A stretch of 64,000 bases of DNA from Hymenobacter roseosalivarius DSM 11622. GTDB lineage: Bacteria; Bacteroidota; Bacteroidia; Cytophagales; Hymenobacteraceae. Position numbers and translations under genes: made by a program. Positions 18,485 through 27,192 of the stretch are shown in pieces; position 1 is the stretch's first letter; each line of letters begins with the position of its first letter. The notes under the pieces were generated by a model that saw only the letters and a program-made list of their open reading frames with translations, made no database searches and was not told the DNA's origin. Where the stretch lies: positions 102,762 to 166,761 of the forward strand of contig NZ_FWWW01000070.1 in NCBI RefSeq assembly GCF_900176135.1, given 5' to 3'.

Positions 18485-18505
18485 CAGTAAAGCCATTCAC
18501 CCCAC

Positions 18506-19336
18506 ATGAATTATCACCTCGATCAACTCCCCGAGCGTACTGCTAAACCCCGCGAACAAGGCTACACCATGGTTATGGATAAGGGCCTGAGTATTCGCGA
18601 AGTAGAAGACTTCCTGGAAGTGGGTGGCGAGTACTCCGACATCGTGAAGTTGGGCTGGGCTACTTCGTATGTAGTGCCCAATTTGAAGCGCAAGCTGGAA
18701 GTGTACAAAGCGGCTGGTGTGCCTGTGTACTTCGGTGGGACCCTTTTCGAGGCCTTTATTATTCGAAATCAGTTTGATGACTATCGCCGGCTGCTGTCCG
18801 AGTTTGGGATGGAGTATGCCGAGGTTTCGGATGGCTCACTGGAGTTGCCCCACGATAAAAAATGTGAGTATATCCGCTTGCTTGCTAAAGACCTGAACGT
18901 GTTGTCGGAGGTTGGCTCGAAGGACGCGGAGAAGATTATTCCGCCCTACAAATGGATTTCCCAGATGCAGACCGAGCTGGAGGCTGGCTCTATTAAGGTA
19001 ATCGGGGAGGCGCGGGAGGCCGGCAACGTGGGCCTGTTTCGGAGCACCGGCGAGGTGCGCTCGGGTCTGGTAGAGGAAATTCTGACTAAGATTCCGTTTG
19101 AGAAAATCCTGTGGGAAGCTCCTCAGAAAGCTCAGCAGGTATGGTTTATCAAGCTGCTGGGCAGCAATGTGAACCTGGGCAATATCGCGCCTAACGAAGT
19201 AGTGAGCCTGGAAACCATTCGGCTGGGGCTGCGCGGCGACACCTTCACGCATTTCCTCGATATGGATGGCGTAGACCCCATGTTTAAGCCCGAAATTAAA
19301 ACCGGCCGGCCCGGTACTTCTATGCCGCGCGGCTAG
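18506..19336 (+). CDS. Phosphosulfolactate synthase (ComA) family protein
   Basis: The 276-residue protein is a TIM-barrel of the ComA family: TMVMDKGLSIREVEDFLE, YSDIVKLGWATSYV, VYFGGTLFEAF, EVSDGSLELPHDKK, SEVGSKD, KVIGEAREAGNVGL and ILWEAPQKAQQVWFIKLLG. In methanogens and Bacillus relatives, ComA joins sulfite to phosphoenolpyruvate to make phosphosulfolactate, a precursor of coenzyme M or sulfolactate. Here no comB or comC partner is adjacent, so the end product is unknown; a role in sulfonate or sulfonolipid supply is speculation. A strong C6-type terminator follows. Confidence 0.85.
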   Translation: MNYHLDQLPERTAKPREQGYTMVMDKGLSIREVEDFLEVGGEYSDIVKLGWATSYVVPNLKRKLEVYKAAGVPVYFGGTLFEAFIIRNQFDDYRRLLSEFGMEYAEVSDGSLELPHDKKCEYIRLLAKDLNVLSEVGSKDAEKIIPPYKWISQMQTELEAGSIKVIGEAREAGNVGLFRSTGEVRSGLVEEILTKIPFEKILWEAPQKAQQVWFIKLLGSNVNLGNIAPNEVVSLETIRLGLRGDTFTHFLDMDGVDPMFKPEIKTGRPGTSMPRG

Positions 19337-19360
19337 CGAGCTTAGCTTCTATTTCTGTCA

Positions 19361-19405
19361 AAAAAGCCCCCCAGCCTGCTCCGTGCGGCAGTTGGGGGGC
19401 TTTTT
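19361..19405 (+). terminator. C6-type intrinsic terminator
   Basis: AAAAAGCCCCCCAG at 19361-19374 is paired with TTGGGGGGCTTTTT at 19392-19405, just after the ComA-like gene. The T-run follows the stem in the plus direction. Confidence 0.88.
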
Positions 19406-19520
19406 GGGGCTATAGTTGGTAAAACAAGACTTGATAAGTTAGAGGGAGCATTATTAACTCTGCTGGCAGGAGTGCGTAAGCGGGTGTTGCACATCAGCAA
19501 TTCGTGTTTGCTTCTTTATC

Positions 19521-20861
19521 ATGAAAAACTACCTGCTTTATCTACCCTTATCGGCCTTATTAGCCTGCAATCAATCATCGTCCAAGACCGAAGAAACGGC
19601 CGCAGCTACTGCTTCTACCGATTCGGTGGCTGCGATGGCTACGCCGGCGCTGCCTGAGCCATACGCCACGCCGTCGGCTAAGAACTTCAGCAAGGTGATT
19701 GGCTGGCCCCAGGGCAAAATGCCAACAGTTCCGGCTGGGTTTACGGTGACCGAATACGCTGCCGATTTGCAGAATCCGCGTTGGATATATGTGGCGCCCA
19801 ACGGCGACATTTTTATTGCTGAGTCTAACTCAATAGAAAAAACCTCCACGGCCAAGGGCGAAAAGGCGAAAGGCCTGAAGCAGTCGGGGTCGATGAAGGA
19901 AACCAGCGCCAACCGCGTTACGCTGCTGCGCGACGCTGACAAAGACGGCAAGCCCGAGGTGCGCCAAACCTTCCTGACGGGCCTGAATCAGCCTTTCGGG
20001 ATGCTGGTGGTTGGCGATAATTTTTACGTGGGCAATACCGATGCGGTGATGCGCTTTCCGTACAAAGCTGGCCAGACCAAAATCACCGCTGGGGGGCAAA
20101 AAAGCCTGGATTTACCCGTCGGTGGCTATAATAATCACTGGACGCGCAACCTGCTGGCCAACGCCGATGGCTCCAAGATCTATGTGTCGGTAGGCTCGGG
20201 TAGCAACGTGATGGAGAAGGGCGCCAAAAATGATGAGGGCCGGGCGCTGATTCTGGAGATAAACCCCGATGGCTCCGGCAAGCGCGTGTACGCGAGCGGC
20301 CTGCGCAACCCTGTCGGTATGGATTGGCAGCCCGGCACGCAGGTGCTCTGGACGGCCGTAAATGAGCGCGACGAGCTGGGCGACGACCTCGTGCCCGATT
20401 ACATGACCAGCGTGAAGGAAGGGGGCTTCTACGGCTGGCCTTACTCGTATTTTGGCCAGAACGTAGACCCACGCCGCAAGGGTGAGCGACCAGATTTAGT
20501 GGAAAAAGCAATAACGCCCGATGTGGCCTTAGGCCCGCATACGGCGTCGTTGGGTTTGGCCTTTTATGATGCTAATGCCTTTCCAACCAAATATCAGAAC
20601 GGCGCTTTCGTGGGTCAGCACGGCTCCTGGAACCGCTCGGAGTTCACGGGCTATAAAGTAGTGTTTGTGCCCTTCCAAAACGGCAAGCCGGTCGGTCGGC
20701 CTGAGGACTTCATGACTGGGTTTGTGGCAAATGAAAGCACGAAGGAAGTGTACGGCCGGCCGGTAGGAGTAACTGTGTTGCCCGATGGTACTTTGCTGGT
20801 TGCGGATGACGCGGGGGGCAAAATATGGCGCGTATCCGCTACTCAAGGCACGAAGCTATAA
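19521..20861 (+). CDS. PQQ-dependent sugar dehydrogenase lipoprotein
   Basis: The 446-residue protein has a lipoprotein signal (MKNYLLYLPLSALLAC, Cys16), a Thr/Ala/Ser-rich linker and a six-bladed beta-propeller of the GSDH/sorbosone dehydrogenase family (PAGFTVTEYAADLQNPRWI, GLNQPFGMLVVGDNFYVGN, ASGLRNPVGMDWQPG, FVGQHGSWNRS, DFMTGFV, RPVGVTVLPDGTLLVADD). Such enzymes oxidise aldoses or related sugars in the periplasm using PQQ. It is membrane-anchored, unlike the T9SS relative at 320-1691, so the two copies would act in different places. No PQQ biosynthesis genes are in the window. Confidence 0.9.
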   Translation: MKNYLLYLPLSALLACNQSSSKTEETAAATASTDSVAAMATPALPEPYATPSAKNFSKVIGWPQGKMPTVPAGFTVTEYAADLQNPRWIYVAPNGDIFIAESNSIEKTSTAKGEKAKGLKQSGSMKETSANRVTLLRDADKDGKPEVRQTFLTGLNQPFGMLVVGDNFYVGNTDAVMRFPYKAGQTKITAGGQKSLDLPVGGYNNHWTRNLLANADGSKIYVSVGSGSNVMEKGAKNDEGRALILEINPDGSGKRVYASGLRNPVGMDWQPGTQVLWTAVNERDELGDDLVPDYMTSVKEGGFYGWPYSYFGQNVDPRRKGERPDLVEKAITPDVALGPHTASLGLAFYDANAFPTKYQNGAFVGQHGSWNRSEFTGYKVVFVPFQNGKPVGRPEDFMTGFVANESTKEVYGRPVGVTVLPDGTLLVADDAGGKIWRVSATQGTKL

Positions 20862-20894
20862 TGTGAATTGTGCAGTCTTTGCAATATAAAAGAC

Positions 20895-21051
20895 GGTCAT
20901 GCTGAGGTTACGAAGCATCTCGCGTGCGGACGTCAGGGTAGTAATCCAGCATCAGCACGCGAGATGCTTCGGCAGGCGGACGCAAGATAGAGCATGAGAA
21001 CACCGTTACAGGCGAGATGCTTCGGCAGGCGGACGCCAGATCAAGCATGAC
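20895..21051. repeat. REP-like palindromic element copy B, with internal duplication
   Basis: The element begins ggtcatgctgaggttacgaa, carries a core (gtaatccagcatcagc, gcgagatgcttcgg) shared with copy A at 3548-3640, and closes with agcatgacc. The segment gcgagatgcttcggcaggcg occurs twice, at about 20958 and 21012, so part of one arm has been duplicated. No coding sequence was recognised. Confidence 0.75.
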
Positions 21052-21099
21052 CGCCTTTTATATTCACTCAAAAAGTGTTTATAAACCCCATATTTTACC

Positions 21100-22161
21100 A
21101 TGCCGCCATCTGCCCCGACCGCTAAAATGCCCCCTAGCAGCTCCGTGCGACGCCTGCGGGAACTCGCACGACGGGCTGGGCTCGATGGGTTTCTGCTGGG
21201 CCTGGTCGGAGTTATTATTCTGGCTTACTTGTGGCCGGAGTTCGGGGCAGAAGATGGGCCATTGCCGCTGGGCCGCATTGCCCACTATGGCGTATCCGTC
21301 ATTTTCTTTTTCTACGGCCTGCGCCTAAGCCGCGATAAGTTGAAGGCTGGTCTGAGTAACTGGCGCTTACACTTGGTAGTGCAGGGCACCACTTTTTTGC
21401 TGTTTCCGCTGCTATTATTAGCAGTAAAGCCGCTCTTCGATTCTGAAAAAAGCCAACTGCTGTGGCTGGGGGGCTTTTATTTAGCTGCCCTGCCTTCCAC
21501 GGTTTCTTCTTCTGTTGTGATGGTTTCTATTGCCAAAGGCAACCTGCCAGCGGCGATTTTTAATGCCAGCATTTCCAGCTTGCTGGGCGTATTTATTACG
21601 CCGGTTTGGATGGCTCTCTTCCTGACGTCCGGCGCTTCCGGCGGCCTGGGTTCCACCATCCTCGATCTGGCCTTGCAGGTGCTGCTGCCCGTGGCGGTGG
21701 GCATTCTGCTGCACTCGCGCCTGCACCAGTTTGCCCAACGTTTTGCCGGGCCGCTACGCCTGCTCGACCAAGCCATTATTTTGCTCATCGTATACACCTC
21801 GTTCTGCGAGTCGTTCGCGCAGGGCATTTTCCGGGGCTACTCGGCCAGCGACCTTTTCGGGTTGGGGGCGGCTATGCTGGCCTTGTTCTTTTTGGTGTAC
21901 GGGTGCGTGTTGCTACTGAGCCGGCTGGTCGGCTTTAATCGCGAAGACACCATTACGGCGCTGTTTTGCGGCTCCAAAAAGTCTTTGGTTCAGGGCACCG
22001 TAATGTCGAAGGTGCTGTTCCCGGATGCGCGCACGGCCGGCCTGATTCTTTTGCCCCTGATGATCTATCACGCCCTCCAGATTCTAGTGGCCAGCATCGT
22101 GGCGCAGGCCCTGAGCCGGCGTGCAGAAGAGCAGCCATTAGTAAGCCCAACGATGCACTAA
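21100..22161 (+). CDS. Bile acid:sodium symporter family (SBF-like) transporter
   Basis: The 353-residue protein has about ten hydrophobic segments, beginning GLDGFLLGLVGVIILAYLWP. Family motifs include FFFYGLRLSRDKLKAGL, LAALPSTVSSSVVMV (helix-breaking crossover region), NASISSLLGVFITP and ALFCGSKKSLVQGTVMSK. It fits the prokaryotic SBF-like branch (YfeH type) of the BASS superfamily, which carries organic anions, often with sodium. Substrate is unknown. An internal Met at 21127 is an alternative start. Confidence 0.88.
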   Translation: MPPSAPTAKMPPSSSVRRLRELARRAGLDGFLLGLVGVIILAYLWPEFGAEDGPLPLGRIAHYGVSVIFFFYGLRLSRDKLKAGLSNWRLHLVVQGTTFLLFPLLLLAVKPLFDSEKSQLLWLGGFYLAALPSTVSSSVVMVSIAKGNLPAAIFNASISSLLGVFITPVWMALFLTSGASGGLGSTILDLALQVLLPVAVGILLHSRLHQFAQRFAGPLRLLDQAIILLIVYTSFCESFAQGIFRGYSASDLFGLGAAMLALFFLVYGCVLLLSRLVGFNREDTITALFCGSKKSLVQGTVMSKVLFPDARTAGLILLPLMIYHALQILVASIVAQALSRRAEEQPLVSPTMH

Positions 22162-22248
22162 AGTCAGCCGCAAAAGCCCCCATCCAGCAACTTTGCCGGC
22201 CGCCTGCTTTCTTTGCGGTAACATAACGTTGTCTTCACTTCCCATTTC

Positions 22249-22905
22249 ATGGAAATTCTTAAGGATATCATTGATTTTATTCTGCATCTCGATAAATATC
22301 TCGGGGCCATTATTCAGGACTACGGCACCTGGACGTATGCTATCCTCTTCCTGATTATTTTCGTGGAAACGGGCGTCGTCGTGTTGCCCTTCCTGCCCGG
22401 CGACTCGCTGCTGTTTGCGGCCGGCTCGCTGGCGGCGCTGCCCGGCTCGCCCCTGAATGTGTGGGTGATGATGGGCCTGCTCATTGTAGCGGCGGTGCTC
22501 GGCGACACGCTCAACTACCATATCGGCGACTATCTGGGGCCGCGGGTGTTCCGCGAGAATTCCCGCTTTCTGAAGCGGGAGTACCTCATTCGCACCCAGG
22601 AGTTTTATGAGAAGCACGGCGCCAAGACCATCATCTTGGCCCGCTTCATTCCGATCATTCGCACGTTTGCGCCCTTTGTGGCCGGCGTGGGCACCATGAG
22701 CTACACTAAGTTCTTGTCGTACAATGTGGTGGGGGGCGTTTTGTGGGTAATTTTGCTGACGGGCGCGGGCTACTTCTTCGGCACCATCCCGTTTGTGCAG
22801 AAAAACTTCTCGCTGGTGGTATTGGCCATCATCGGCTTGTCGATACTGCCGGTAATATTCGAGTTTATAAAGTCGCGCCAAAACAGCCGTCGGCCAGTGG
22901 CTTAA
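22249..22905 (+). CDS. DedA family membrane protein
   Basis: The 218-residue protein has the DedA landmarks: GTWTYAILFLIIFVETGVVVLPFLPGDSLLF, GDTLNYHIGDYLG, FLKREYLIRTQEFYEKHG, ILARFIPIIRTFAPFVAGVG and a final pair of membrane helices. DedA proteins move undecaprenyl phosphate or phospholipids across the inner membrane and affect envelope integrity. The conserved Glu, Asp and Arg residues are present. It lies 87 bp after the BASS transporter and is closed by a strong hairpin. Confidence 0.93.
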   Translation: MEILKDIIDFILHLDKYLGAIIQDYGTWTYAILFLIIFVETGVVVLPFLPGDSLLFAAGSLAALPGSPLNVWVMMGLLIVAAVLGDTLNYHIGDYLGPRVFRENSRFLKREYLIRTQEFYEKHGAKTIILARFIPIIRTFAPFVAGVGTMSYTKFLSYNVVGGVLWVILLTGAGYFFGTIPFVQKNFSLVVLAIIGLSILPVIFEFIKSRQNSRRPVA

Positions 22906-22928
22906 TTCCAGGTATTTATTTTTCAAAT

Positions 22929-22962
22929 AAACCGCCCCAATGGTAATCCATTGGGGCGGTTT
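22929..22962 (+). terminator. Intrinsic terminator after the DedA gene
   Basis: A perfect 15-bp stem (22929-22943 with 22948-22962) ends in TTT, 24 bases after the stop. It is GC-rich but not of the C6 type. Confidence 0.82.
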
Positions 22963-23019
22963 TCTATTATTGCACTTGGAAAGCGTTAGTGGTCAGTTTA
23001 GCTAGTGTGAAGTTATTGT

Positions 23020-23760
23020 ATGAAGGAATTTGGCCTCATTGGCAAGTCGCTTGTCCACTCGTTTTCGCAAACCTATTTCACCCAGAAATTCGAGAATCTG
23101 GGTCTTGATGACCATCAATACGAGCTTTTTGAGCTGCCCACTATTTCGGCCTTGCCGGAGCTGCTGGCCCAGCACCCCAACTTGCGAGGCCTCAACGTAA
23201 CAATTCCGTACAAAGAGCAGATATGGCCTTATCTGACTGAGATATCATCGGCGGCGGCCCGCATTGGCGCCATCAACGTCATCGACTGCGCGCCCGACGG
23301 CCGCTACCTTGGTCATAATACCGATTATATTGGCTTCCGTGAATCACTGCGTGATTTTTACCCCCTGCGCGGCCCCGAAGCACGGGCACTTATACTTGGC
23401 ACCGGTGGCTCGTCGAAGGCAGTAGAGGCGGCCTTGCGGGAGCTGGAAATTCCGTATTGGCTGGTGTCGCGCAACCCGCTCGGTGCCGGACTCACCTACT
23501 CCGACCTCACGCCTGAGGTGCTCGCGGGGCATTCACTAATTATCAATGCGACGCCGCTGGGCACATTTCCGCAAGTAGATGCGTGTGCTCCTATCCCGTA
23601 CGCAGCACTCACGCCCGCCCACTACCTCTACGACCTGATTTACAACCCCAGCGAAACATTGTTCCTGCAAAAAGGTCGCGAAGCCGGTGCTCAAACCAAG
23701 AATGGCTTTGAGATGCTCTGCCTACAGGCCGAGGCTGCCTGGGATATCTGGAGTAAGTAA
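23020..23760 (+). CDS. aroE: Shikimate dehydrogenase
   Basis: AroE reduces 3-dehydroshikimate to shikimate with NADPH in the aromatic amino acid pathway. The 246-residue protein shows the substrate site SLVHSFSQ, LNVTIPYKEQIW (catalytic Lys), GAINVI and GHNTDYIGF (catalytic Asp), then the NADP-binding ILGTGGSSKAVEAAL and INATPLGTFP. It is slightly shorter than the E. coli enzyme, as is usual in Bacteroidota. No other aromatic pathway gene is adjacent. It converges with wrbA. Confidence 0.95.
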   Translation: MKEFGLIGKSLVHSFSQTYFTQKFENLGLDDHQYELFELPTISALPELLAQHPNLRGLNVTIPYKEQIWPYLTEISSAAARIGAINVIDCAPDGRYLGHNTDYIGFRESLRDFYPLRGPEARALILGTGGSSKAVEAALRELEIPYWLVSRNPLGAGLTYSDLTPEVLAGHSLIINATPLGTFPQVDACAPIPYAALTPAHYLYDLIYNPSETLFLQKGREAGAQTKNGFEMLCLQAEAAWDIWSK

Positions 23761-23866
23761 AAAGCAAATGCTACACTACTGGCTTAAAACACAACAAGCC
23801 ACTCCAAAAGGGTGGCTTGCTGGTTGTTGCAATATGTGCGTTCAGGGTATAAGTCGCAAGTAACGC

Positions 23867-24481
23867 TTATTTTCTGGAAAGCTTGCTAGCAATTTCGGCG
23901 GTGTACTTGCCTTGATAACGAGCGCCTTCCAATTCGTTCTCGCTGGGCTGACGCTCGCCCTGGCCACCGGCTACGGTGCTGGCACCGTAGGGAGTGCCAC
24001 CTGTTACTACATCATGGCCCATCTGACCCTGCCAGGCGTAAGGCAAGCCTACGATGACCATACCGTGGTGCAATAAAGCCGTGTGTAGCGCGCGCAGCGT
24101 CGTCTCCTGGCCACCGTGTTGAGTAGCGGTGCTCACAAATGCGCCACCTGCTTTGCCCACGAGGGCGCCGCGGCCCCACAACCCACCGGTTGAGTCGAGA
24201 TACGCCTGAATCTGACCGCAGGCGTTGCCGTAGCGGGTAGGCGTTCCAATGATGATGGCATCGTACTGCTCCAGTTCCTCGGGGGTAGCTACGGGCACAT
24301 GGCTGAAAGCTTGCTGCGCCTGCGTGGCTCCAGTTTTGTCGAGAATTTCTTTCGACAGTGTCTCGGGTACGCGCTTTACTACCACATCATTGCCTTCTAC
24401 CTGGCGGGCACCTTCGGCCACAGCCTCGGCCAGCTTCCACACATGGCCATACGTGGAATAGAACAGAACGAGAGTTTTCAT
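23867..24481 (-). CDS. wrbA: NAD(P)H:quinone oxidoreductase, WrbA family
   Basis: The 204-residue flavodoxin-like protein begins MKTLVLFYSTYGHVWKLAEA (FMN phosphate loop) and contains IIIGTPTRYGNACGQIQAYLDSTGGLW and GGQETTLRALHTALLHHGM, the WrbA hallmarks. It binds FMN and performs two-electron reduction of quinones, protecting from oxidative stress. The start at 24481 excludes a 33-residue extension without family similarity. A TATATTTG -7 box lies about 100 bases upstream. Confidence 0.94.
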   Translation of the reverse strand: MKTLVLFYSTYGHVWKLAEAVAEGARQVEGNDVVVKRVPETLSKEILDKTGATQAQQAFSHVPVATPEELEQYDAIIIGTPTRYGNACGQIQAYLDSTGGLWGRGALVGKAGGAFVSTATQHGGQETTLRALHTALLHHGMVIVGLPYAWQGQMGHDVVTGGTPYGASTVAGGQGERQPSENELEGARYQGKYTAEIASKLSRK

Positions 24482-24801
24482 GAGGAACGAGTAAAAGATG
24501 AAAAATGAGTTGATGTGAATGTAGGTCGCTTCCGAAAGGCAAGGTCTTGGTTTACGAAAGGCAGCTGAAAGCGGCAACAAACAAATATATGTATGTACAT
24601 TAAATGTATTGACATTGTTTCGTGAAATTTATTTTTTTCCCCTGGAAAAGCCCCCCAGCGCTATTCAGCGGCCTTGAAAAATATTCGGGCACAAGCGTGC
24701 AACCCTAAGGGCAGGTAATAGCCTCTACTCACCAAAGCCCGCTAATCTTCGCGGATTATTCTACCGATACGTTATTACGAACCGCAGCGTATGCAGCCAC
24801 T
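24482..24801. other. Intergenic region between wrbA and the sigma factor
   Basis: The 320-bp gap between divergent genes is AT-rich in its first part. It holds a minus-strand TATATTTG -7 box for wrbA (24582-24589) and one C6 motif at 24650-24656. No small gene was recognised. Confidence 0.5.
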
Positions 24802-25551
24802 TTGTCCTGGCCCAATCGATTTTATGGTAACCCACAACGGCCCCGGCGGCCACCCCAATCGATGAGCGCCTTGTCGTCTGCGATGGTGGGTAGTGCAGGG
24901 CTGCGTAGTCTGCTTGCGGGGGGCAATTCTTCGGCTTCAGTTGCTGCCGCTTCGTCCCCGCCTGCTCCCGTTCGCTCGCTCGTGCACCCATCTCAGCTCA
25001 CCGAAGCCGAAATCATTGATGGTTGCCTGGCCGGAAGCCGCCTGATGCAGAAGCATCTATATGATCGGTTTGCGGCTCGCATGATGGCCGTATGCCTGCG
25101 CTACGCCCAGACCACTTTTGAGGCGGAAGATGTGTTGCAGGAAGGCTTTGTGACGGTGTTCACCAACCTCAGCAAATTTCGCCGCGAATGTCCTCTAGAG
25201 TTCTGGATTCGGCGCATCATGATAAACGCCGCCCTGCGCCAGCACCGCCGCAATAGCGGGCTGGTGGCCATGAGCGAGGGCGAATACCCCGAGGATCTAG
25301 CAGGAGAAGAGTTTACGCTTTCCAACTATGCCTTCGAGGAATTGCTGACGCTGGTGCAGGAGCTGGCCCCGCGCTACCGTATAGTGTTCAACCTGTTCGC
25401 CATCGAAGGCTATGGTCACAAGGAAATTGGCGAGCTGCTGGGTATTTCCGAAGGCACCAGCAAATCGCAGTACTCCCGGGCGCGGGTCATCTTGAAAACT
25501 AAATTAGAGCGCCTCGACGCTCATCGCAGCAATGGCATCTTCCGCAAATAA
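24802..25551 (+). CDS. ECF-type RNA polymerase sigma factor
   Basis: The core has a sigma-70 region 2 (LYDRFAARMMAVCLRYAQTTFEAEDVLQEGFVTVFTNL, FWIRRIMINAALRQHRR) and region 4 (LVQELAPRYRIVFNLFAIEGYGHKEIGELLGISEGTSKSQYSRARVILK). It directs RNA polymerase to target promoters. The first 70 or so residues are low-complexity Ala/Ser/Pro and precede the conserved core; true start could be 24862 or later. Its end overlaps the next gene by 20 bp in a different frame, so the two are translationally coupled, as for a sigma/anti-sigma pair. Confidence 0.88.
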   Translation: MSWPNRFYGNPQRPRRPPQSMSALSSAMVGSAGLRSLLAGGNSSASVAAASSPPAPVRSLVHPSQLTEAEIIDGCLAGSRLMQKHLYDRFAARMMAVCLRYAQTTFEAEDVLQEGFVTVFTNLSKFRRECPLEFWIRRIMINAALRQHRRNSGLVAMSEGEYPEDLAGEEFTLSNYAFEELLTLVQELAPRYRIVFNLFAIEGYGHKEIGELLGISEGTSKSQYSRARVILKTKLERLDAHRSNGIFRK

Positions 25552-27166
25552 TCATACGCCCCACGAGCCTCGGCCCACTGGGGACCTGGAGCACTTGTTC
25601 CGACAGAAGCTAGGCGAGGCAGAAGTAGCGCCTCGTCAGCACGTCTGGGAGCAGCTCGACCACGAGCTGCTGGTTCGGCAAAACGACACGTATCGGCGGC
25701 GCCTGCTGCTGCACCGTTGGGTTGCGGCAGCCTGCGCCCTGCTGGTGCTGGGCTGCGGCAGCTGGCTGTTGCTCCATAATGCCACACATTTGCCCCCCAG
25801 TACTGAAATAGCGGCCACTACTCGCCCCGAGGCAACTGCTGAGACGCCGCTAAGCACACCAAGTAGCAGCGCCGCCACCAATAGTCAGTCGCGCAACGGC
25901 ACTACCACATCTACTGATGTGGCAGCAGTTACCCAGCAACCAAATCCAGCCGCCATAGCTTCGGCAACTCAGGCGGCCACGGCGCAATCAGCAGCGGCTG
26001 ATGTAGCAAGCACCCTGTTGCGGGCCGCTAAATCGGCCGTGGGAATGGCGCGGCCGGAGTCGGGTAGCAGCTTAGCCGCAAACAGCACTAGCACAGGCTC
26101 AAGTGTTACTGGTAGTTCACTAACTGCTACTGAGCGCCAAGCAGGAAATGGTGCCTATGGTTCTGCCTTTGCGCCATCGGTACCAAGCATAGGAGGTTTG
26201 CAAAATGAGCGGGGGGCAAATTGGCTAACCGCACGACCAGTATCTGCGGCTGCTGACCGAAGTGCGGTGGCAGCCGCATTTCGTCGCCCCGAAACCCTGT
26301 CAGCGGAGACTCTTCCGGTGTCAGCTGGGATGTTAGCCCAAGCGGCAATAAATGCCCCCCAGGAAGCTACGGAAAAGGAAAAACCCGACCGGACACGGAG
26401 CAAATGGCGCCTGAGTGGAGCTTATGCGGCCAGCTCTTACAATCCGAACATTGATTTTAGCAGCGGTGGTCTTAGGAATGCCTTAGGTGCCAACCCCAAT
26501 AATAATGTACCTTCCTCCGCCGATTTTTACCAAGGTACTTACCAGAATGGGGCAACTGAATATCGCGACAACCTCCAGGCTGGTCCCGCGCAACGCATTG
26601 CTTTAGCGGCGGCTTATCCTGTAACCAATCGTCTGACCCTGGCAACTGGAATAGAAACAGCGCAGCAGCGCGCTACTTCTAAAACCTCGGTTGCATTTAA
26701 TGATAATACTTCAGCCTTTGCCGCTCGTTCCGTCTCAGCCCAATCGTATGTAGGCCAACGCAAAACTGAGTTTAGTTACCGCACGGTAGGTGTGCCGGTA
26801 GCCATGCGGTACGGCTTGGCCAAGACGGGCTGGTCGGTGTATGCGAAAGTGGGAGCCGCTGTGAACCTGCTCCTTAAGAGCCGTACGGAAATAGCTGATA
26901 GCGCCTCTTCCACCCGCGCCTACACGCTCTCTACCTCCGATTCGCCTTACCGCAAGGTGCTGACCTCGGTGCGCGGGGGTGGGGGCGTGCGGTATGCGCC
27001 TGCCGCCGCTTCATGGAGCTTATCCCTGGGGCCCGTAGCGGAAGCAGGCCTGAATACGCTTAATCAAAATCCGGGCGGTTCTTTTTTCAAGCGCTCCCGG
27101 CCGTATTCTGTCGGTCTGGAGGCCAGCGTAGAGTTTGGGGGGCAAAAAGCCGCCGCAGTTCGCTAA
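25532..27166 (+). CDS. Anti-sigma-like membrane protein fused to a beta-barrel-like domain
   Basis: The 544-residue protein has three parts. Residues 1-65 are an acidic cytoplasmic-type segment (DLEHLFRQKLGEAEVAPRQHVWEQL) resembling Bacteroidota anti-sigma N-termini. Residues about 66-84 form one membrane helix (RWVAAACALLVLGCGSWLLL). A Ser/Thr/Ala-rich linker of some 200 residues follows, then a C-terminal part with alternating strands like outer-membrane beta-barrel domains (YRTVGVPVAMRYGL, WSVYAKVGAAVNLLL, SVGLEASVEFG). It likely holds the overlapping sigma factor inactive. How a protein could span the inner membrane and also carry a barrel is unclear. The barrel call is based on pattern only. 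Confidence 0.7.
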   Translation: MASSANNHTPHEPRPTGDLEHLFRQKLGEAEVAPRQHVWEQLDHELLVRQNDTYRRRLLLHRWVAAACALLVLGCGSWLLLHNATHLPPSTEIAATTRPEATAETPLSTPSSSAATNSQSRNGTTTSTDVAAVTQQPNPAAIASATQAATAQSAAADVASTLLRAAKSAVGMARPESGSSLAANSTSTGSSVTGSSLTATERQAGNGAYGSAFAPSVPSIGGLQNERGANWLTARPVSAAADRSAVAAAFRRPETLSAETLPVSAGMLAQAAINAPQEATEKEKPDRTRSKWRLSGAYAASSYNPNIDFSSGGLRNALGANPNNNVPSSADFYQGTYQNGATEYRDNLQAGPAQRIALAAAYPVTNRLTLATGIETAQQRATSKTSVAFNDNTSAFAARSVSAQSYVGQRKTEFSYRTVGVPVAMRYGLAKTGWSVYAKVGAAVNLLLKSRTEIADSASSTRAYTLSTSDSPYRKVLTSVRGGGGVRYAPAAASWSLSLGPVAEAGLNTLNQNPGGSFFKRSRPYSVGLEASVEFGGQKAAAVR

Positions 27167-27192
27167 CAAGAAGCATCTTAACAAATTTTACT

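Noticed and set aside
23793..23825. Hairpin between aroE and wrbA
   Set aside because: The pairing is short and irregular without a T-run, so it is not listed as a terminator.
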